A stretch of 64,000 nt of DNA from Mangrovibacterium diazotrophicum (GTDB taxonomy: Bacteria > Bacteroidota > Bacteroidia > Bacteroidales > Prolixibacteraceae), in the NCBI RefSeq assembly GCF_003610535.1, contig NZ_RAPN01000001.1, positions 1,847,320 to 1,911,319 on the forward strand. The letters run 5' to 3'. Positions 17,272-26,352 of this stretch are shown piece after piece. The first letter of the stretch is position 1. Every line of letters begins with the position of its first letter. The notes under the pieces were generated by a model. That model was not told where the DNA came from. It did not search any database and worked only from the letters and a program-made list of their open reading frames with translations. A program made the translations under genes and the position numbers.

Positions 17272-18897
17272 ATGAAATTCAAAAATTTAAACTTACTCTT
17301 CGCGCTGTTCTTCGTTGTGGCAACGCAACTGCAAGCTCAACCATGGAATGCGGACCTCGGCAATGGAAAATATAAAAATCCAATCCTATTCGCCGACTAC
17401 TCTGACCCGGATGTTTGCCGCGTTGGCGACGACTATTATATGACCGCGTCGAGTTTTAACTGTGTGCCCGGCTTACCCGTTTTGCACTCAAAAGATATGG
17501 TTAACTGGGAACTGATTGGTTATGCGCTGGAGCAATTGCCTCCGGTCGATCACTTCAATACGCCTCAACACGGAAACGGTGTTTGGGCTCCATCCATCCG
17601 CTATCACGAAGGTGAATTATACATCTACTGGGGAGATCCCGACTTTGGAATTTACATGGTGAAGGCCAAAGATCCCGCAGGCCCGTGGAGCGAACCAGTA
17701 TTGGTAAAAGAAGGAAAAGGCTTGATTGACTCGTGCCCGATCTGGACCGAGGATGGCAAAGCTTACTTGTCATATGCATTTGCAGGAAGCCGTGCCGGCG
17801 TCAAAACCGTGATCCTGATGACTGAAATGACGCCCGACGGAACCAAAGCCATCGGCAATAGTGTGCTGATATTCGATGGACACGACGGACACACCACCTG
17901 CGAAGGAACCAAATTATACCAACACGGCGATTATTATTACATCATGTTCCCGGCCGGCGGTGTAAAACCAGGCTGGCAAATTGCTACACGGTCCAAAAAC
18001 ATTTGGGGACCATACGAAATGAAAGTTGTGCTTCACCAGGGCGACACCGATGTCAACGGACCGCACCAGGGCGCGTTGGTGGTGCAGGAGAACGGCGACA
18101 GCTGGTTCTATCACTTCCAGGATCGCTGGGCATACGGACGCGTTGTGCACCTGCAACCGGTTACCTGGGTTGACGGATGGCCAATCCCCGGAGTTGACAC
18201 CAACAAGGATGGTATTGGCGAACCCGTAACTGAATGGACCAAACCGGATGTTGGCAAAACTTACCCGGCAACTCCCCTGGTTACAACCGATGAATTTAAT
18301 GGTCACGAATGGGGACTTCAATGGCAGTGGCATGCCAACCCAACCGTCTATTTTGGTTACATGTCGGCAAACCTCGGTTACCTGCGCCTGAACTGCATTG
18401 CGCAACCGGAAGATTACAAGAGCTTGTGGCAACTGCCCAACCTGTTCCTGCAGAAATTCCCCGCTCCGGATTTCACGGCAACAACCAAACTAACCTTCAA
18501 TAATCACGAAGAAGACGACCGTACCGGCTTGCTGGTAATGGGAGAAGATTATGCATACATCGGACTGCACCAGGTTGCAGGGAAACTAAAACTCGTGCAA
18601 CGCTCATGTAAAGATGCGCGTACCGGCGGACTTGAAAAGCAGCATGCTTCCATTGATGCGGAGCACAACGAAATCTATTTGCGCGTCACCGTGAAACATG
18701 TTCCCAACTCGCCGGAACACGATGCAACAGCACAATTCAGCTACAGTTACGACGGAAAGAAATTCAAAGACTTTGGCGATGAGTTTAAGCCACGCGCCGG
18801 CCGGTGGATCGGAGCAAAAATAGGACTTTTTGCAACCAGCACCTCGGTGACCAACGACGCTGGCTATGCCGACATTGATTGGTTCCGGGTGGAATAA
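17272..18897 (+). CDS. GH43 family glycoside hydrolase with C-terminal beta-sandwich
   Basis: The 541-residue secreted protein starts with a signal peptide ending ATQLQAQ. Residues about 35-330 form the five-bladed GH43 propeller: the base Asp lies in FADYSDPDVCRVGDDYYM, the pKa-setting Asp in DSCPIWTEDGKAYL and the acid Glu in HTTCEGTKLY. Residues about 345-541 form a second beta-sandwich domain like the C-terminal domain of GH43 xylosidases/arabinofuranosidases. In a pectin context it likely removes arabinose, xylose or galactose side chains; the exact specificity is not decided by sequence. It follows the esterase gene by 11 bases. Confidence 0.9.
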   Translation: MKFKNLNLLFALFFVVATQLQAQPWNADLGNGKYKNPILFADYSDPDVCRVGDDYYMTASSFNCVPGLPVLHSKDMVNWELIGYALEQLPPVDHFNTPQHGNGVWAPSIRYHEGELYIYWGDPDFGIYMVKAKDPAGPWSEPVLVKEGKGLIDSCPIWTEDGKAYLSYAFAGSRAGVKTVILMTEMTPDGTKAIGNSVLIFDGHDGHTTCEGTKLYQHGDYYYIMFPAGGVKPGWQIATRSKNIWGPYEMKVVLHQGDTDVNGPHQGALVVQENGDSWFYHFQDRWAYGRVVHLQPVTWVDGWPIPGVDTNKDGIGEPVTEWTKPDVGKTYPATPLVTTDEFNGHEWGLQWQWHANPTVYFGYMSANLGYLRLNCIAQPEDYKSLWQLPNLFLQKFPAPDFTATTKLTFNNHEEDDRTGLLVMGEDYAYIGLHQVAGKLKLVQRSCKDARTGGLEKQHASIDAEHNEIYLRVTVKHVPNSPEHDATAQFSYSYDGKKFKDFGDEFKPRAGRWIGAKIGLFATSTSVTNDAGYADIDWFRVE

Positions 18898-18904
18898 AAA
18901 CCAA

Positions 18905-18990
18905 AGCAAAAGGCAAAAGTGCAAAGGCAAAAGTAACGCAGGATACATTCCTTCTTTTTACTTTTTACTTATCACTTTTGCCTTTACACG
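18905..18990 (+). repeat. Intergenic stutter repeat with 16-base inverted arms
   Basis: Short near-repeats of CAAAAGG face reverse versions. GTGCAAAGGCAAAAGT (18919-18934) pairs with ACTTTTGCCTTTACAC (18974-18989), with a single mismatch; the loop is built of CTTTTTACTTTTTACTT words. It lies between the GH43 and acetylesterase genes and belongs to the same style of element as 4078-4212. Confidence 0.6.
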
Positions 18991-19031
18991 TTTATCTTCA
19001 ATCTTGATAGAAAATAAAAAATCAATAAAGA

Positions 19032-19793
19032 ATGAAAGCAAGAGTGATTTTACTTGCTGCAATTACGCTACTTTTCGGAGCATGCCAAAGCAGTGAGCAG
19101 AGCAAAGAAAAAGAAGAGCAGCATGTGAAAATCTACATGATTGGTGATTCCACAATGGCCAATAAAGAAGAAAACAGAAGACCGGAAACCGGTTGGGGAA
19201 TGGTTTTCAGCGAGTTTTTCAATGATAAGGTAGAAGTTGACAACCACGCGGTAAATGGCCGAAGCTCGAAAAGTTTTATTGGTGAAGGCCGATGGGATAA
19301 AGTTTACGAGCAATTGCAACCCGGCGATTACCTGTTCATCCAGTTCGGTCACAACGACCAAAAATTCAAGAGTCCGGATCGTTACACCAACCCGTTTACC
19401 ACTTACCGTGCAAACCTGGAACGCTATGTTACCGAAGCACGCGAAAAAGGTGCGATACCAATTTTGCTGTCATCAATTGTTCGCCGCAACTTCAATGAAT
19501 ATGGATGCCTCATCGACACCCATACCGATTATCCGCTGGTTACGCGTTTGGTTGCCGACGACATGGATGTTCCATTCATCGACCTGCAACGTCTGACTGA
19601 ATTCCGCGTGACTGAACTTGGGCCGGACGATTCGAAAAAATTGTACAACTGGCTCGAGCCGGGTGAAAATCCCAACTACCCGGATGGCGTGCAGGACGAT
19701 ACTCACCTGAACAACGAAGGAGCTCACGAAGTAGCTCAAATGGTAATCAATGAGTTAAAGAAAAAAGATATTCTGACGAACTATATCAAATAA
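19032..19793 (+). CDS. Rhamnogalacturonan acetylesterase-like SGNH lipoprotein
   Basis: The 253-residue protein has a lipoprotein signal (AITLLFGAC) and an SGNH hydrolase fold of the CE12 type. The nucleophile Ser is in MIGDSTMANKE near residue 42, the oxyanion Gly in NGRSSKSF near 77, Asn in FGHNDQKF near 107 and the Asp/His pair in DDTHLNNEGA near 228. CE12 enzymes strip acetyl groups from rhamnogalacturonan I, which matches the GH28/GH43 neighbours. It is the last gene of the pectin cluster and is followed by a strong hairpin at 19812-19847. Confidence 0.9.
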   Translation: MKARVILLAAITLLFGACQSSEQSKEKEEQHVKIYMIGDSTMANKEENRRPETGWGMVFSEFFNDKVEVDNHAVNGRSSKSFIGEGRWDKVYEQLQPGDYLFIQFGHNDQKFKSPDRYTNPFTTYRANLERYVTEAREKGAIPILLSSIVRRNFNEYGCLIDTHTDYPLVTRLVADDMDVPFIDLQRLTEFRVTELGPDDSKKLYNWLEPGENPNYPDGVQDDTHLNNEGAHEVAQMVINELKKKDILTNYIK

Positions 19794-19811
19794 TACGGTT
19801 TTTCATATAAC

Positions 19812-19847
19812 AAATAAGGCTGCCACCTTCCAATGTCAGCCTTATTT
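19812..19847. terminator. Bidirectional terminator between convergent genes
   Basis: AAATAAGGCTG (19812-19822) pairs perfectly with CAGCCTTATTT (19837-19847). It sits between the end of the acetylesterase gene and the end of the minus-strand lipoprotein gene and reads as a stem with T-rich 3' arm in both directions. Confidence 0.75.
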
Positions 19848-19848
19848 G

Positions 19849-20376
19849 CTAATTCTCAACAAGATACCAAACATCGCCGGTTTCCCGCTCAACGATTCTA
19901 ATGATGCCTTCACCATCCGAAATCAGCACTTTTGATATTTTCCCTATAGTTACCGGCATTTCAACAACGTTGCTATAAGTATTCTCACTCAAGCTGTCCT
20001 GAAAAACCACAGTGACCTCAGGTGAATCAATTCTAACGTAGCTGTCATTTGTATCCAACGAGAAGTCTGGACTAGAACTACCGATCCAGAAATCAAAATA
20101 CTCTTTAAAATAGTGATCATCTGATGTGCTAAAATAGCCGATATCAGTATCGGTACAATCACAGTCGCAGGCCGGGCCCATCTTCTCTGGTCCACCAATA
20201 TAAACAGATTCCACAATAAACAGAGTAGTATCATTCGAATTAGTGAAAAATAGCGAATCACCGCTTTCATACGGGAAATAACCAATAAACAGAGGAGAAA
20301 GACCTCCACATTGCACATCACAGCCGGTAAAGCCAAAACCGAGCAAAACTAAAATGACGACGGATATGGGTTTCAT
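19849..20376 (-). CDS. Hypothetical lipoprotein
   Basis: I do not recognise this protein. Starting at the ATG at 20376 it has 175 residues with a clear lipoprotein signal (MKPISVVILVLLGFGFTGC). The mature part has an unusual Cys cluster (ACDCDCTDTD near residue 65) and is otherwise acidic and beta-rich (SPEVTVVFQDSLSE, IIRIVERETGDVWYL). The Cys/Asp cluster might bind a metal (inference only). An upstream in-frame start at 20454 exists but would precede the signal peptide with a charged stretch, so I chose the shorter form. Confidence 0.6.
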   Translation of the reverse strand: MKPISVVILVLLGFGFTGCDVQCGGLSPLFIGYFPYESGDSLFFTNSNDTTLFIVESVYIGGPEKMGPACDCDCTDTDIGYFSTSDDHYFKEYFDFWIGSSSPDFSLDTNDSYVRIDSPEVTVVFQDSLSENTYSNVVEMPVTIGKISKVLISDGEGIIRIVERETGDVWYLVEN

Positions 20377-20633
20377 TCGTAAGGTTAATCTTTCAGCGTT
20401 GATGAACTTCAAAATTATGTTGTAATGTAAATAATCATCCCTTGATTTTGACAAAAAATTGAAATAAAAATGACCTAAGAGTTCTAAATATTGTTAATTC
20501 AGAATAAGCACCTTTGTACTAAGAACTCGAGCCAATGAGTACTTGAGAGATATTAAACCGCGAAACTGAAAGCTCAACAAACACCGTCTTTTTCTTGTTG
20601 ATTAATTCGAGCTATTCACTATTTTAGCGAACG

Positions 20634-21515
20634 ATGCATACCGAAATAAAGACATACGGCCTGGTGGACAAAGCGGGCCAGCCCACTGATTTCATTTTGA
20701 AAGACATGGGCGCCTTGTACGATTCGTTTGGCGGGCAGGCCGACCGCCCTCACCGTCACGATTACTTCACCATCCTTTTGATTGAAAAGGCCAAAGGAGT
20801 CCACGCTGTTGATTTCAAGTCGTATGATTTATTCGATCACTGCCTGTTTTTCATCTATCCGGGACAAGTGCACCAACTTATTGCCGAAGGCCGTCCGGAA
20901 GGTTGGGTCATCAACTTTTCACAACTCTTCCTGGTTCAGCATAGCATTCCCGACCGAATGATCAATGATGTGTACCTGTTCAACAAACATGGCGAAACGC
21001 CACCGTTGCCGGTTTCGGAGGATAACTTTCAACATTATAAAGACATCATTCGCCAGATTCAGCAGTACAGTCAGCTCGATTCCAGCATGAAGGACGATGC
21101 ACTTGGAGCCTTATTAAAACTGATGCTGGTACAAAGCAACAGCCATTGCTCGCTGCAAAAAGAGAAAAACCCGCAAACCATTGAAGCGGGAAATCAACTG
21201 GTGCGTCATTTTAAAGAGTTGATTGAAAAACACTACAACGAGCTACACAAAGTGAGCGACTACGCCGACATGCTGGCAGTAACGAGCGACTACCTGAATA
21301 AATCAGTAAAATCAATCACCGGGAAATCGGCAAAAGAATTCATTCTGGATCGCATCTTGGTTGAAGCCAAACGTGTGCTGCTTTTCACTGAAACCACCAA
21401 CAAAGAACTGGCTTTTCAGCTCGGCTTTGAAGAACCATCGCACTTCAGCAACTTCTTTAAACGATACACCAATAGCTCCCCATTAGATTTTCGCAACGCA
21501 GCCAGACAAGCCTAA
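20634..21515 (+). CDS. AraC family transcriptional regulator
   Basis: The 293-residue protein has an N-terminal cupin-like effector domain (HRHDYFTILLIEKAKGVHAV near residue 40, FIYPGQVHQL near 78) and a C-terminal pair of helix-turn-helix motifs of the AraC type (ADMLAVTSDYLNKSVKSITG near 215, LAFQLGFEEPSHFSNFFKRY near 262). It probably responds to a small molecule and controls nearby promoters. Its place beyond the pectin cluster would fit control of sugar uptake, but the next gene downstream is a pirin, so the target is unknown. Confidence 0.9.
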   Translation: MHTEIKTYGLVDKAGQPTDFILKDMGALYDSFGGQADRPHRHDYFTILLIEKAKGVHAVDFKSYDLFDHCLFFIYPGQVHQLIAEGRPEGWVINFSQLFLVQHSIPDRMINDVYLFNKHGETPPLPVSEDNFQHYKDIIRQIQQYSQLDSSMKDDALGALLKLMLVQSNSHCSLQKEKNPQTIEAGNQLVRHFKELIEKHYNELHKVSDYADMLAVTSDYLNKSVKSITGKSAKEFILDRILVEAKRVLLFTETTNKELAFQLGFEEPSHFSNFFKRYTNSSPLDFRNAARQA

Positions 21516-21533
21516 TTTCATTTACAATTGGAC

Positions 21534-21610
21534 GATTTACAATTGACCATTAATCCGGTCCAAAGGCCAAAGAACTGCGTATTTCAATGGTAAATAGTCA
21601 ATAATTGATT
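21534..21610 (+). repeat. Degenerate intergenic stutter repeat
   Basis: Words such as TTTACAATTG occur twice in a row (TTTACAATTGGACG, then TTTACAATTGACCATT) and reverse versions follow (AATGGTAAATAGTCAATAA, TTGATTCGTAAATC). The arms pair only imperfectly. The style matches the elements at 4078-4212 and 18905-18990 though the words differ. Confidence 0.4.
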
Positions 21611-21684
21611 CGTAAATCTTCTTCACATCGGTTTTTTGCAATCCCTGTCCTGATTTTTATAAATTAGAAGACATCCAGGTCCTC

Positions 21685-21692
21685 TATCTTTG
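21685..21692 (+). promoter_or_regulatory. Bacteroidota -7 promoter element for the pirin gene
   Basis: TATCTTTG matches TAnnTTTG and lies 53 bases before the pirin ATG. No convincing -33 element is seen. Confidence 0.45.
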
Positions 21693-21745
21693 TACTATCA
21701 AATTAAAACAACGCCGCAAGGCAATTGAAAAGAAAGGACAAAGCG

Positions 21746-22462
21746 ATGAAAACAATTTTGCACAAAGCCAGCACCAGAGGACATGCCAATCACGGTTGGT
21801 TGGATTCTCACCACACTTTCAGCTTTGCCAATTATTACAACCCCGAACGGGTTCATTTTGGCGCGCTGCGAGTGCTCAATGATGACACCATTGCCGGGGG
21901 AACCGGATTCGGAACTCACCCGCACGACAACATGGAAATTATCTCCATCCCGCTTTCGGGAGCCATCGAGCATAAAGACAGCATGGGTAACAAAGCTGTG
22001 ATTGAAACGGGCGAAGTACAGGTGATGAGTGCCGGAACTGGTATTTTCCACTCCGAATACAACAAGAACAAAGACGTTACCGCTAAATTTTTACAAATCT
22101 GGGTTTTCCCTGACCGTAAAAATGTAACGCCGCGCTACGACCAAATCTCGATCCGTGACCTGGAAAAAGAAAACGAGTTTTTCCAAATTCTTTCTCCGAG
22201 CCCGGAAGACCAGGGAGTTTGGGTACATCAGCAAGCTTGGTTTAGCCTAGGTAACTTTACCGCCAACACCGAAACGAGTTACCAATTCCACAGCGGAACC
22301 AGCGGCCTGTATGTTTTTGTACTGAAAGGCAAAGCCGAGGTAGCCGGAACAGAATTGGCCGATCGCGACGGTTTGGGAATCTGGGATGCTTCATCAGTCG
22401 ATTTTAAAGTTGAAGAAGGCACACAATTGCTCCTGATGGAAGTACCGATGAATTTGAATTAA
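21746..22462 (+). CDS. Pirin family protein
   Basis: The 238-residue bicupin protein has the pirin signature in its N-terminal cupin: HPHDNMEIISIPLSGAIEHK with metal-binding His near residue 55 and the matching His and Glu about 40 residues later (GIFHSEYN). Bacterial pirins include quercetinases and redox-sensing proteins; the reaction here is not known. The ATG at 21746 is preceded by AAAGGAC, a good ribosome site, and is preferred over a TTG at 21725. A YceI gene follows after 38 bases, and the pair may be co-expressed. Confidence 0.92.
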   Translation: MKTILHKASTRGHANHGWLDSHHTFSFANYYNPERVHFGALRVLNDDTIAGGTGFGTHPHDNMEIISIPLSGAIEHKDSMGNKAVIETGEVQVMSAGTGIFHSEYNKNKDVTAKFLQIWVFPDRKNVTPRYDQISIRDLEKENEFFQILSPSPEDQGVWVHQQAWFSLGNFTANTETSYQFHSGTSGLYVFVLKGKAEVAGTELADRDGLGIWDASSVDFKVEEGTQLLLMEVPMNLN

Positions 22463-22500
22463 TTAGAAATAGAAATAACAATCCTTAAAATCAAAACATC

Positions 22501-23070
22501 ATGAAAACAGTTAAAGTATTATTAGCAGTAGTCGCGCTGACTCTGGGTTACGGAGTACAAGCGCAAACATTAAAGGTTGACGCATCGAAAAGTGAAATTA
22601 CCTGGTTGGGTAAAAAAGTAACAGGCGAACACAGCGGAACCATCGACGTGAAAAGCGGCGAGTTAAAACTAGACGGTAGCGCGATTGCCGGTGGCGAATT
22701 TGTGGTTGACATGACCAGCATTAAAAACACCGACCTGACAGACGCCGAATGGAATGGTAAATTGGTTGGCCACTTGAAATCAGACGATTTCTTCGCAGTT
22801 GAAAAATACCCGGAAGCGAAATTGGTCATCACGAAGAAAGCTCCGTTCTCAGGCGACAAAGCAACTGTAACCGGCGATTTGACCATCAAAGGAACCACTC
22901 ACCCGGTAACTTTCGATGTAACAAAAGACGGTAAAGTTTACACAGCTGAAATCACTGTTGACCGTTCAAAATACGACATTCGCTATGGTTCTAAATCATT
23001 CTTCGACAACCTGGGAGACAAAGTGATTTACGACGACTTCTACCTGACCGTGAAATTGGCGGTAGAATAA
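22501..23070 (+). CDS. YceI family periplasmic protein
   Basis: The 189-residue protein has a signal peptide (VLLAVVALTLGYGVQAQ) and the YceI lipocalin-like beta barrel: SKSEITWLGKKVTGEHSG near residue 30, HLKSDDFFAVEKYPEA near 88, GDLTIKGTTHPVTFDV near 125 and a closing VKLAVE strand. YceI proteins bind isoprenoid or other lipids and are often stress-induced. It follows the pirin gene by 38 bases and is closed by a terminator at 23109-23130. Confidence 0.93.
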   Translation: MKTVKVLLAVVALTLGYGVQAQTLKVDASKSEITWLGKKVTGEHSGTIDVKSGELKLDGSAIAGGEFVVDMTSIKNTDLTDAEWNGKLVGHLKSDDFFAVEKYPEAKLVITKKAPFSGDKATVTGDLTIKGTTHPVTFDVTKDGKVYTAEITVDRSKYDIRYGSKSFFDNLGDKVIYDDFYLTVKLAVE

Positions 23071-23108
23071 GCAACAGATAACAGAGAAAAGGTACAACCC
23101 TTGCAAGC

Positions 23109-23130
23109 ACCCCTTGCAGGGGTTTGTTTT
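23109..23130 (+). terminator. Intrinsic terminator after the YceI gene
   Basis: ACCCC (23109-23113) pairs with GGGGT (23119-23123) over the loop TTGCA, followed by TTGTTTTT. It closes the pirin-YceI unit. Confidence 0.7.
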
Positions 23131-23265
23131 TGGTAGAAACCTTGCATGTAAATTTTACGATTACGAAAAGAAATCGCCGCTTCGGCCCGCCAACTGAGTA
23201 AAACGACAAGTTTTGTGTATTTTGCCGGGGCTGAAATGTGCAGACATTAAAACGATAAACAGAAC

Positions 23266-23790
23266 ATGAAATATTTTACACTTCCCGGCTACGGCGGATC
23301 AGGAGCAGAACATTGGCAAACTTTTTTTGAAAAGAACCTTCCGCATTGCGAACGGGTTGAACAAGCTGACTGGGACAACCCCAATTGCATGGAATGGGTC
23401 AATACACTGGAGCAAAAAATCGCCCAATGCGAGGACGAGGAAATTGTTCTTCTGGCGCACAGCCTGGGCTGTATTACACTTGCCCATTGGGTTGCGCGTT
23501 TTCAGCGGAAGATAAAAGCTGCACTACTGGTTGCTCCACCCGATCTCGAAAACCAGGAACACAACTTTCAGTCATACCTTCCAACTCCATTGACGACTTT
23601 ACCCTTTAAAACGATTTTGGTGTCCTCTGATAATGATCCGTGGATTAAAAAGGAACGGGCTGAATACATGGCCAAGCAGTGGGGCAGCGATTTTGTTTTA
23701 CTCCCGAACGCCGGACACATCAATGCCGTTTCTGGTTATGGCGAATGGGAAGACGGCCTGAAGCTGGTGCAGAAGTTGACCACAGATTAG
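23266..23790 (+). CDS. RBBP9/YdeN-type alpha/beta hydrolase
   Basis: The 174-residue cytosolic protein is a compact serine hydrolase. LPGYGGSGAEHWQ at the N terminus is typical of the RBBP9/YdeN family, the nucleophile elbow is AHSLG near residue 66, the acid is in SSDNDPW near 124 and the His in NAGHINA near 150. The natural substrate is unknown for this family. It stands alone between a terminator and a convergent lipoprotein gene. Confidence 0.88.
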   Translation: MKYFTLPGYGGSGAEHWQTFFEKNLPHCERVEQADWDNPNCMEWVNTLEQKIAQCEDEEIVLLAHSLGCITLAHWVARFQRKIKAALLVAPPDLENQEHNFQSYLPTPLTTLPFKTILVSSDNDPWIKKERAEYMAKQWGSDFVLLPNAGHINAVSGYGEWEDGLKLVQKLTTD

Positions 23791-23827
23791 CCTCAACGGC
23801 TATTCACTTCTTTGCCCTGCAAAACTA

Positions 23828-24502
23828 CTAGCGGGCTTTTTTTGCCAACACCCCCTCGGATTCGATCTGTCTAAAGATATCGTGCATGCACTCGAGATAC
23901 AATTCTTCGCCATTCTCCTGATCGTTGTGGAACGGATAAACAACTAACAGAAACGCTTGCACCCAGGTGTCCAGGTGTGCTTCCCGATTGTAGGTCGCTA
24001 ACAAGTTTCCGGCATTGTCACTCACACTGAACTCCGCCTTGTACTTATCCCGGAATCGATAAGGAATCAGCGTTAAACCACCAATCTCGATCAACGTTCC
24101 GATCGAAAAACTGACAAACGAATTCTCTTTGCTGAATTTCATATCAATAACATAGTCGTATTGGCTTTTCAAGTCATTCAATTCCGCATTTTCACGCGAA
24201 TCATTTATACTATTTGCCGTAAGACTCCATGTCTCGAATTTCTCAATGTTGCTGAATTCGTCCAGCGCGCCGTTGAAAATCTGACCGAATCCATTGAGGT
24301 AAGGTGTGCTTAATTTGGGAACCACGTCGTAGCCGACCGATTGCTTGTAATGTCGAAAGACAAACAAGACAGAAACCTTCTCCGCTTCTTTGTTTATTTC
24401 CGGTTGCTGGTTGTAAAGCCCGCTCACCGGCGAGCGGAAACTTGCGCAGCTACATATAACCAGCCCGAGCAAGAGCAAACCAAATTGAATTGACGGCTTC
24501 AT
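23828..24502 (-). CDS. Hypothetical lipoprotein
   Basis: The 224-residue protein has a lipoprotein signal (LLLLGLVICSC) and no family that I recognise. It resembles envelope lipoproteins with a Rossmann-like middle (SVLFVFRHYKQSVGYD, DYVIDMKFS) and a hydrophobic stretch near residue 145 (FSIGTLIEIGGLTLIPY). It is convergent with the RBBP9-like gene (38 bases apart) and has a long upstream gap. Function unknown. Confidence 0.65.
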   Translation of the reverse strand: MKPSIQFGLLLLGLVICSCASFRSPVSGLYNQQPEINKEAEKVSVLFVFRHYKQSVGYDVVPKLSTPYLNGFGQIFNGALDEFSNIEKFETWSLTANSINDSRENAELNDLKSQYDYVIDMKFSKENSFVSFSIGTLIEIGGLTLIPYRFRDKYKAEFSVSDNAGNLLATYNREAHLDTWVQAFLLVVYPFHNDQENGEELYLECMHDIFRQIESEGVLAKKAR

Positions 24503-24850
24503 AATGAGTGTGGTGTTAGGTTACTATTTTCGAGAAATTGACAAACCAGCTAATCACTGCTGAAAACGATCTGCATCATTCTTCCAGCTTTGCAAAAATT
24601 CCAGAAATACAAACTGATTTGAAGTTCATTTCTTGCTCTTCGCCAACACCTAAACCACCTTCAAACCAGCTATCTCTGAAAGCAGCAACGATTAATTCAA
24701 TATACTAGAGCGACTATTTAATGTTACAATCGGGCTAATCTATCTGAGTCCGGCTATCTACCACGAAAATCACTTACCGAGTATCAGTAAGGTTTTCAAC
24801 AGCCGCTCTCTCAAGATCAGCCCGATCATTTTAATTCAAGCTTGAAGCTA
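24503..24850. other. Intergenic gap, no gene seen
   Basis: This 348-base stretch between two minus-strand genes holds the promoter region of the lipoprotein gene. I found no ORF with a start signal, no strong hairpin and no clear -7 element. CAAACCAGCTA occurs twice (near 24544 and 24662) in a loosely repeated context. Confidence 0.5.
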
Positions 24851-25453
24851 CTACTTCAACCAACCCGTAACGCTATAACGATTTCGGTTTGCGGGTAACA
24901 CTTCGTGCTCAATCAGTTCACTCTTAAAAATAACGGTCGTTCCCCAGCGGGGCGTAACCTTCACATCTCCCGAAGGCAAATAGAGCACCAGCGTGCCTCC
25001 GTCTTCCTCTTTCCAGTCTTCGTTCAGGTAAGTAACCACCGAAAACTTCCGGCTCTCGTCATTCTTAAACCGGTCGAGGTGCCGTTTATAGAAGTTTCCT
25101 TTTTCGAAACAGGCATAGTGAAATTCCCAATCGTGAATCCCCGTATAGCAAGTCCTGTTCAGGTAATTGCTGAACTGCCCGATCCGATCGACAAATGCGC
25201 TTTCGGACGGTTGCTCTGTGCCATTTTCAATCCAGTGGATTTTATCCGATCGAATGGCTCGCTCCTCTGTCAAATTGAATTGATTGCCGACTCCGGCACG
25301 TTTAAACTCTTCCTCTTTTAGTAACCGAAGTAACTCCTGCTTTAAACCAGTTAATACCTCCTGTTCAAAAAGCCCTTCCACAACAGCATAGTTGTGATCT
25401 ACAATTCCATCAATAATCGCTTCGAATTGATGAAAAAAATTCTCCGGCTCCAT
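24851..25453 (-). CDS. 2-oxoglutarate/Fe(II)-dependent oxygenase, prolyl hydroxylase-like
   Basis: The 200-residue protein has the double-stranded beta-helix of prolyl 4-hydroxylase-type oxygenases. The iron ligands are visible as HxD in KRHLDRF near residue 127 and a distal His in SELIEHEV near 180, with an Arg that would bind 2-oxoglutarate in RNRYSVTGW. VVTYLNEDWKEEDGGTLVLY gives the conserved strands between them. The substrate is unknown; homologues hydroxylate proteins or small molecules. It is monocistronic as far as the spacing shows. Confidence 0.85.
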   Translation of the reverse strand: MEPENFFHQFEAIIDGIVDHNYAVVEGLFEQEVLTGLKQELLRLLKEEEFKRAGVGNQFNLTEERAIRSDKIHWIENGTEQPSESAFVDRIGQFSNYLNRTCYTGIHDWEFHYACFEKGNFYKRHLDRFKNDESRKFSVVTYLNEDWKEEDGGTLVLYLPSGDVKVTPRWGTTVIFKSELIEHEVLPANRNRYSVTGWLK

Positions 25454-25538
25454 GTTTTTATTTCCGTCTCATAAATTTTGATGGATCAAAAACATCGAAC
25501 CGGAGATATTAGTTCGTTCCTGCGAAAAATATATTTTC

Positions 25539-26090
25539 CTAGGCAAGCACCGGCCGTTCAGTAAGAAACTCGCTGCAGCTTTGTAGTTTGATTTTTTCGT
25601 TGGTCGGAGCCATTTCCGACCATAAATAATTGAAATAATCAATTACCAGTCGCGCGGTAATTTGCGGACGATTAGCCGTGGTGTGACCATCTTTGATCAC
25701 CGTGATTTTATAGTCGCGGCTCAAACCGCCCTTCACCGTCGCGTCAACACAAAAGTCGGTTGCACAACCGGTCACCACCAATTCGTCAACCCCACATTTG
25801 GTCAGTATACTTTGAAGTGAAGAATTATAAAAAGCGTCGTTTGCTATTTTGGAAATAACAATATCGTCAGGTTGTCGCGTCAATTCGGGGATTATTTCCC
25901 ACTCCCGGCTACCCGGCATGCAATAGCCTTCGGCGGTGCCGTCGTGTTGAATAAAAATAACGGGCATCCATTCCTCCCGAAACCGCTCGGAAAGCTGATT
26001 GATACGTTCAATCACCCCTTCCGCGTCGTGTCTTGATGTCATCGGATTGAACGCAATCCGCTGCATGTCGATAATTAATAAAGCTTTCAT
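25539..26090 (-). CDS. Isochorismatase-family cysteine hydrolase
   Basis: The 183-residue protein has the cysteine hydrolase fold with its triad: Asp in ALLIIDMQ (residue 8), Lys in DIVISKIANDAF near 80 and Cys in VTGCATDFCVDATV near 113. Members hydrolyse amides or imides such as nicotinamide, ureidoacrylate or isochorismate; the second Cys-rich motif resembles the nicotinamidase-like subgroup but does not decide the substrate. It stands alone, 85 bases upstream of the oxygenase gene on the same strand. Confidence 0.88.
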   Translation of the reverse strand: MKALLIIDMQRIAFNPMTSRHDAEGVIERINQLSERFREEWMPVIFIQHDGTAEGYCMPGSREWEIIPELTRQPDDIVISKIANDAFYNSSLQSILTKCGVDELVVTGCATDFCVDATVKGGLSRDYKITVIKDGHTTANRPQITARLVIDYFNYLWSEMAPTNEKIKLQSCSEFLTERPVLA

Positions 26091-26286
26091 TGTCTCTGAT
26101 CTGTCAATTGTTACGCCTTGACATTACAAATCCGATGCCATAAACGCGCTGTTAAACATATACCAAAAAAATGCAAAACCGCCGGCTAGTGTTGGTTACT
26201 TCGGATTCGAAATCCATGTTCAGTTAAATAATCCCTGTTTCCCTTATTTAACAATTAACACAACACCGCACCGGCGGGACTAAGCT

Positions 26287-26325
26287 AAAAATGTGCAGGC
26301 AATTTAAAATCTGGGTAATTGCCTG
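26287..26325 (-). terminator. Intrinsic terminator of the hemerythrin gene
   Basis: CAGGCAATT (26296-26304) pairs perfectly with AATTGCCTG (26317-26325). On the minus strand the stem is followed by TTTTT, about 30 bases after the hemerythrin stop codon. Confidence 0.7.
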
Positions 26326-26352
26326 TTTATATGATTGAGCAATTTATATTCG

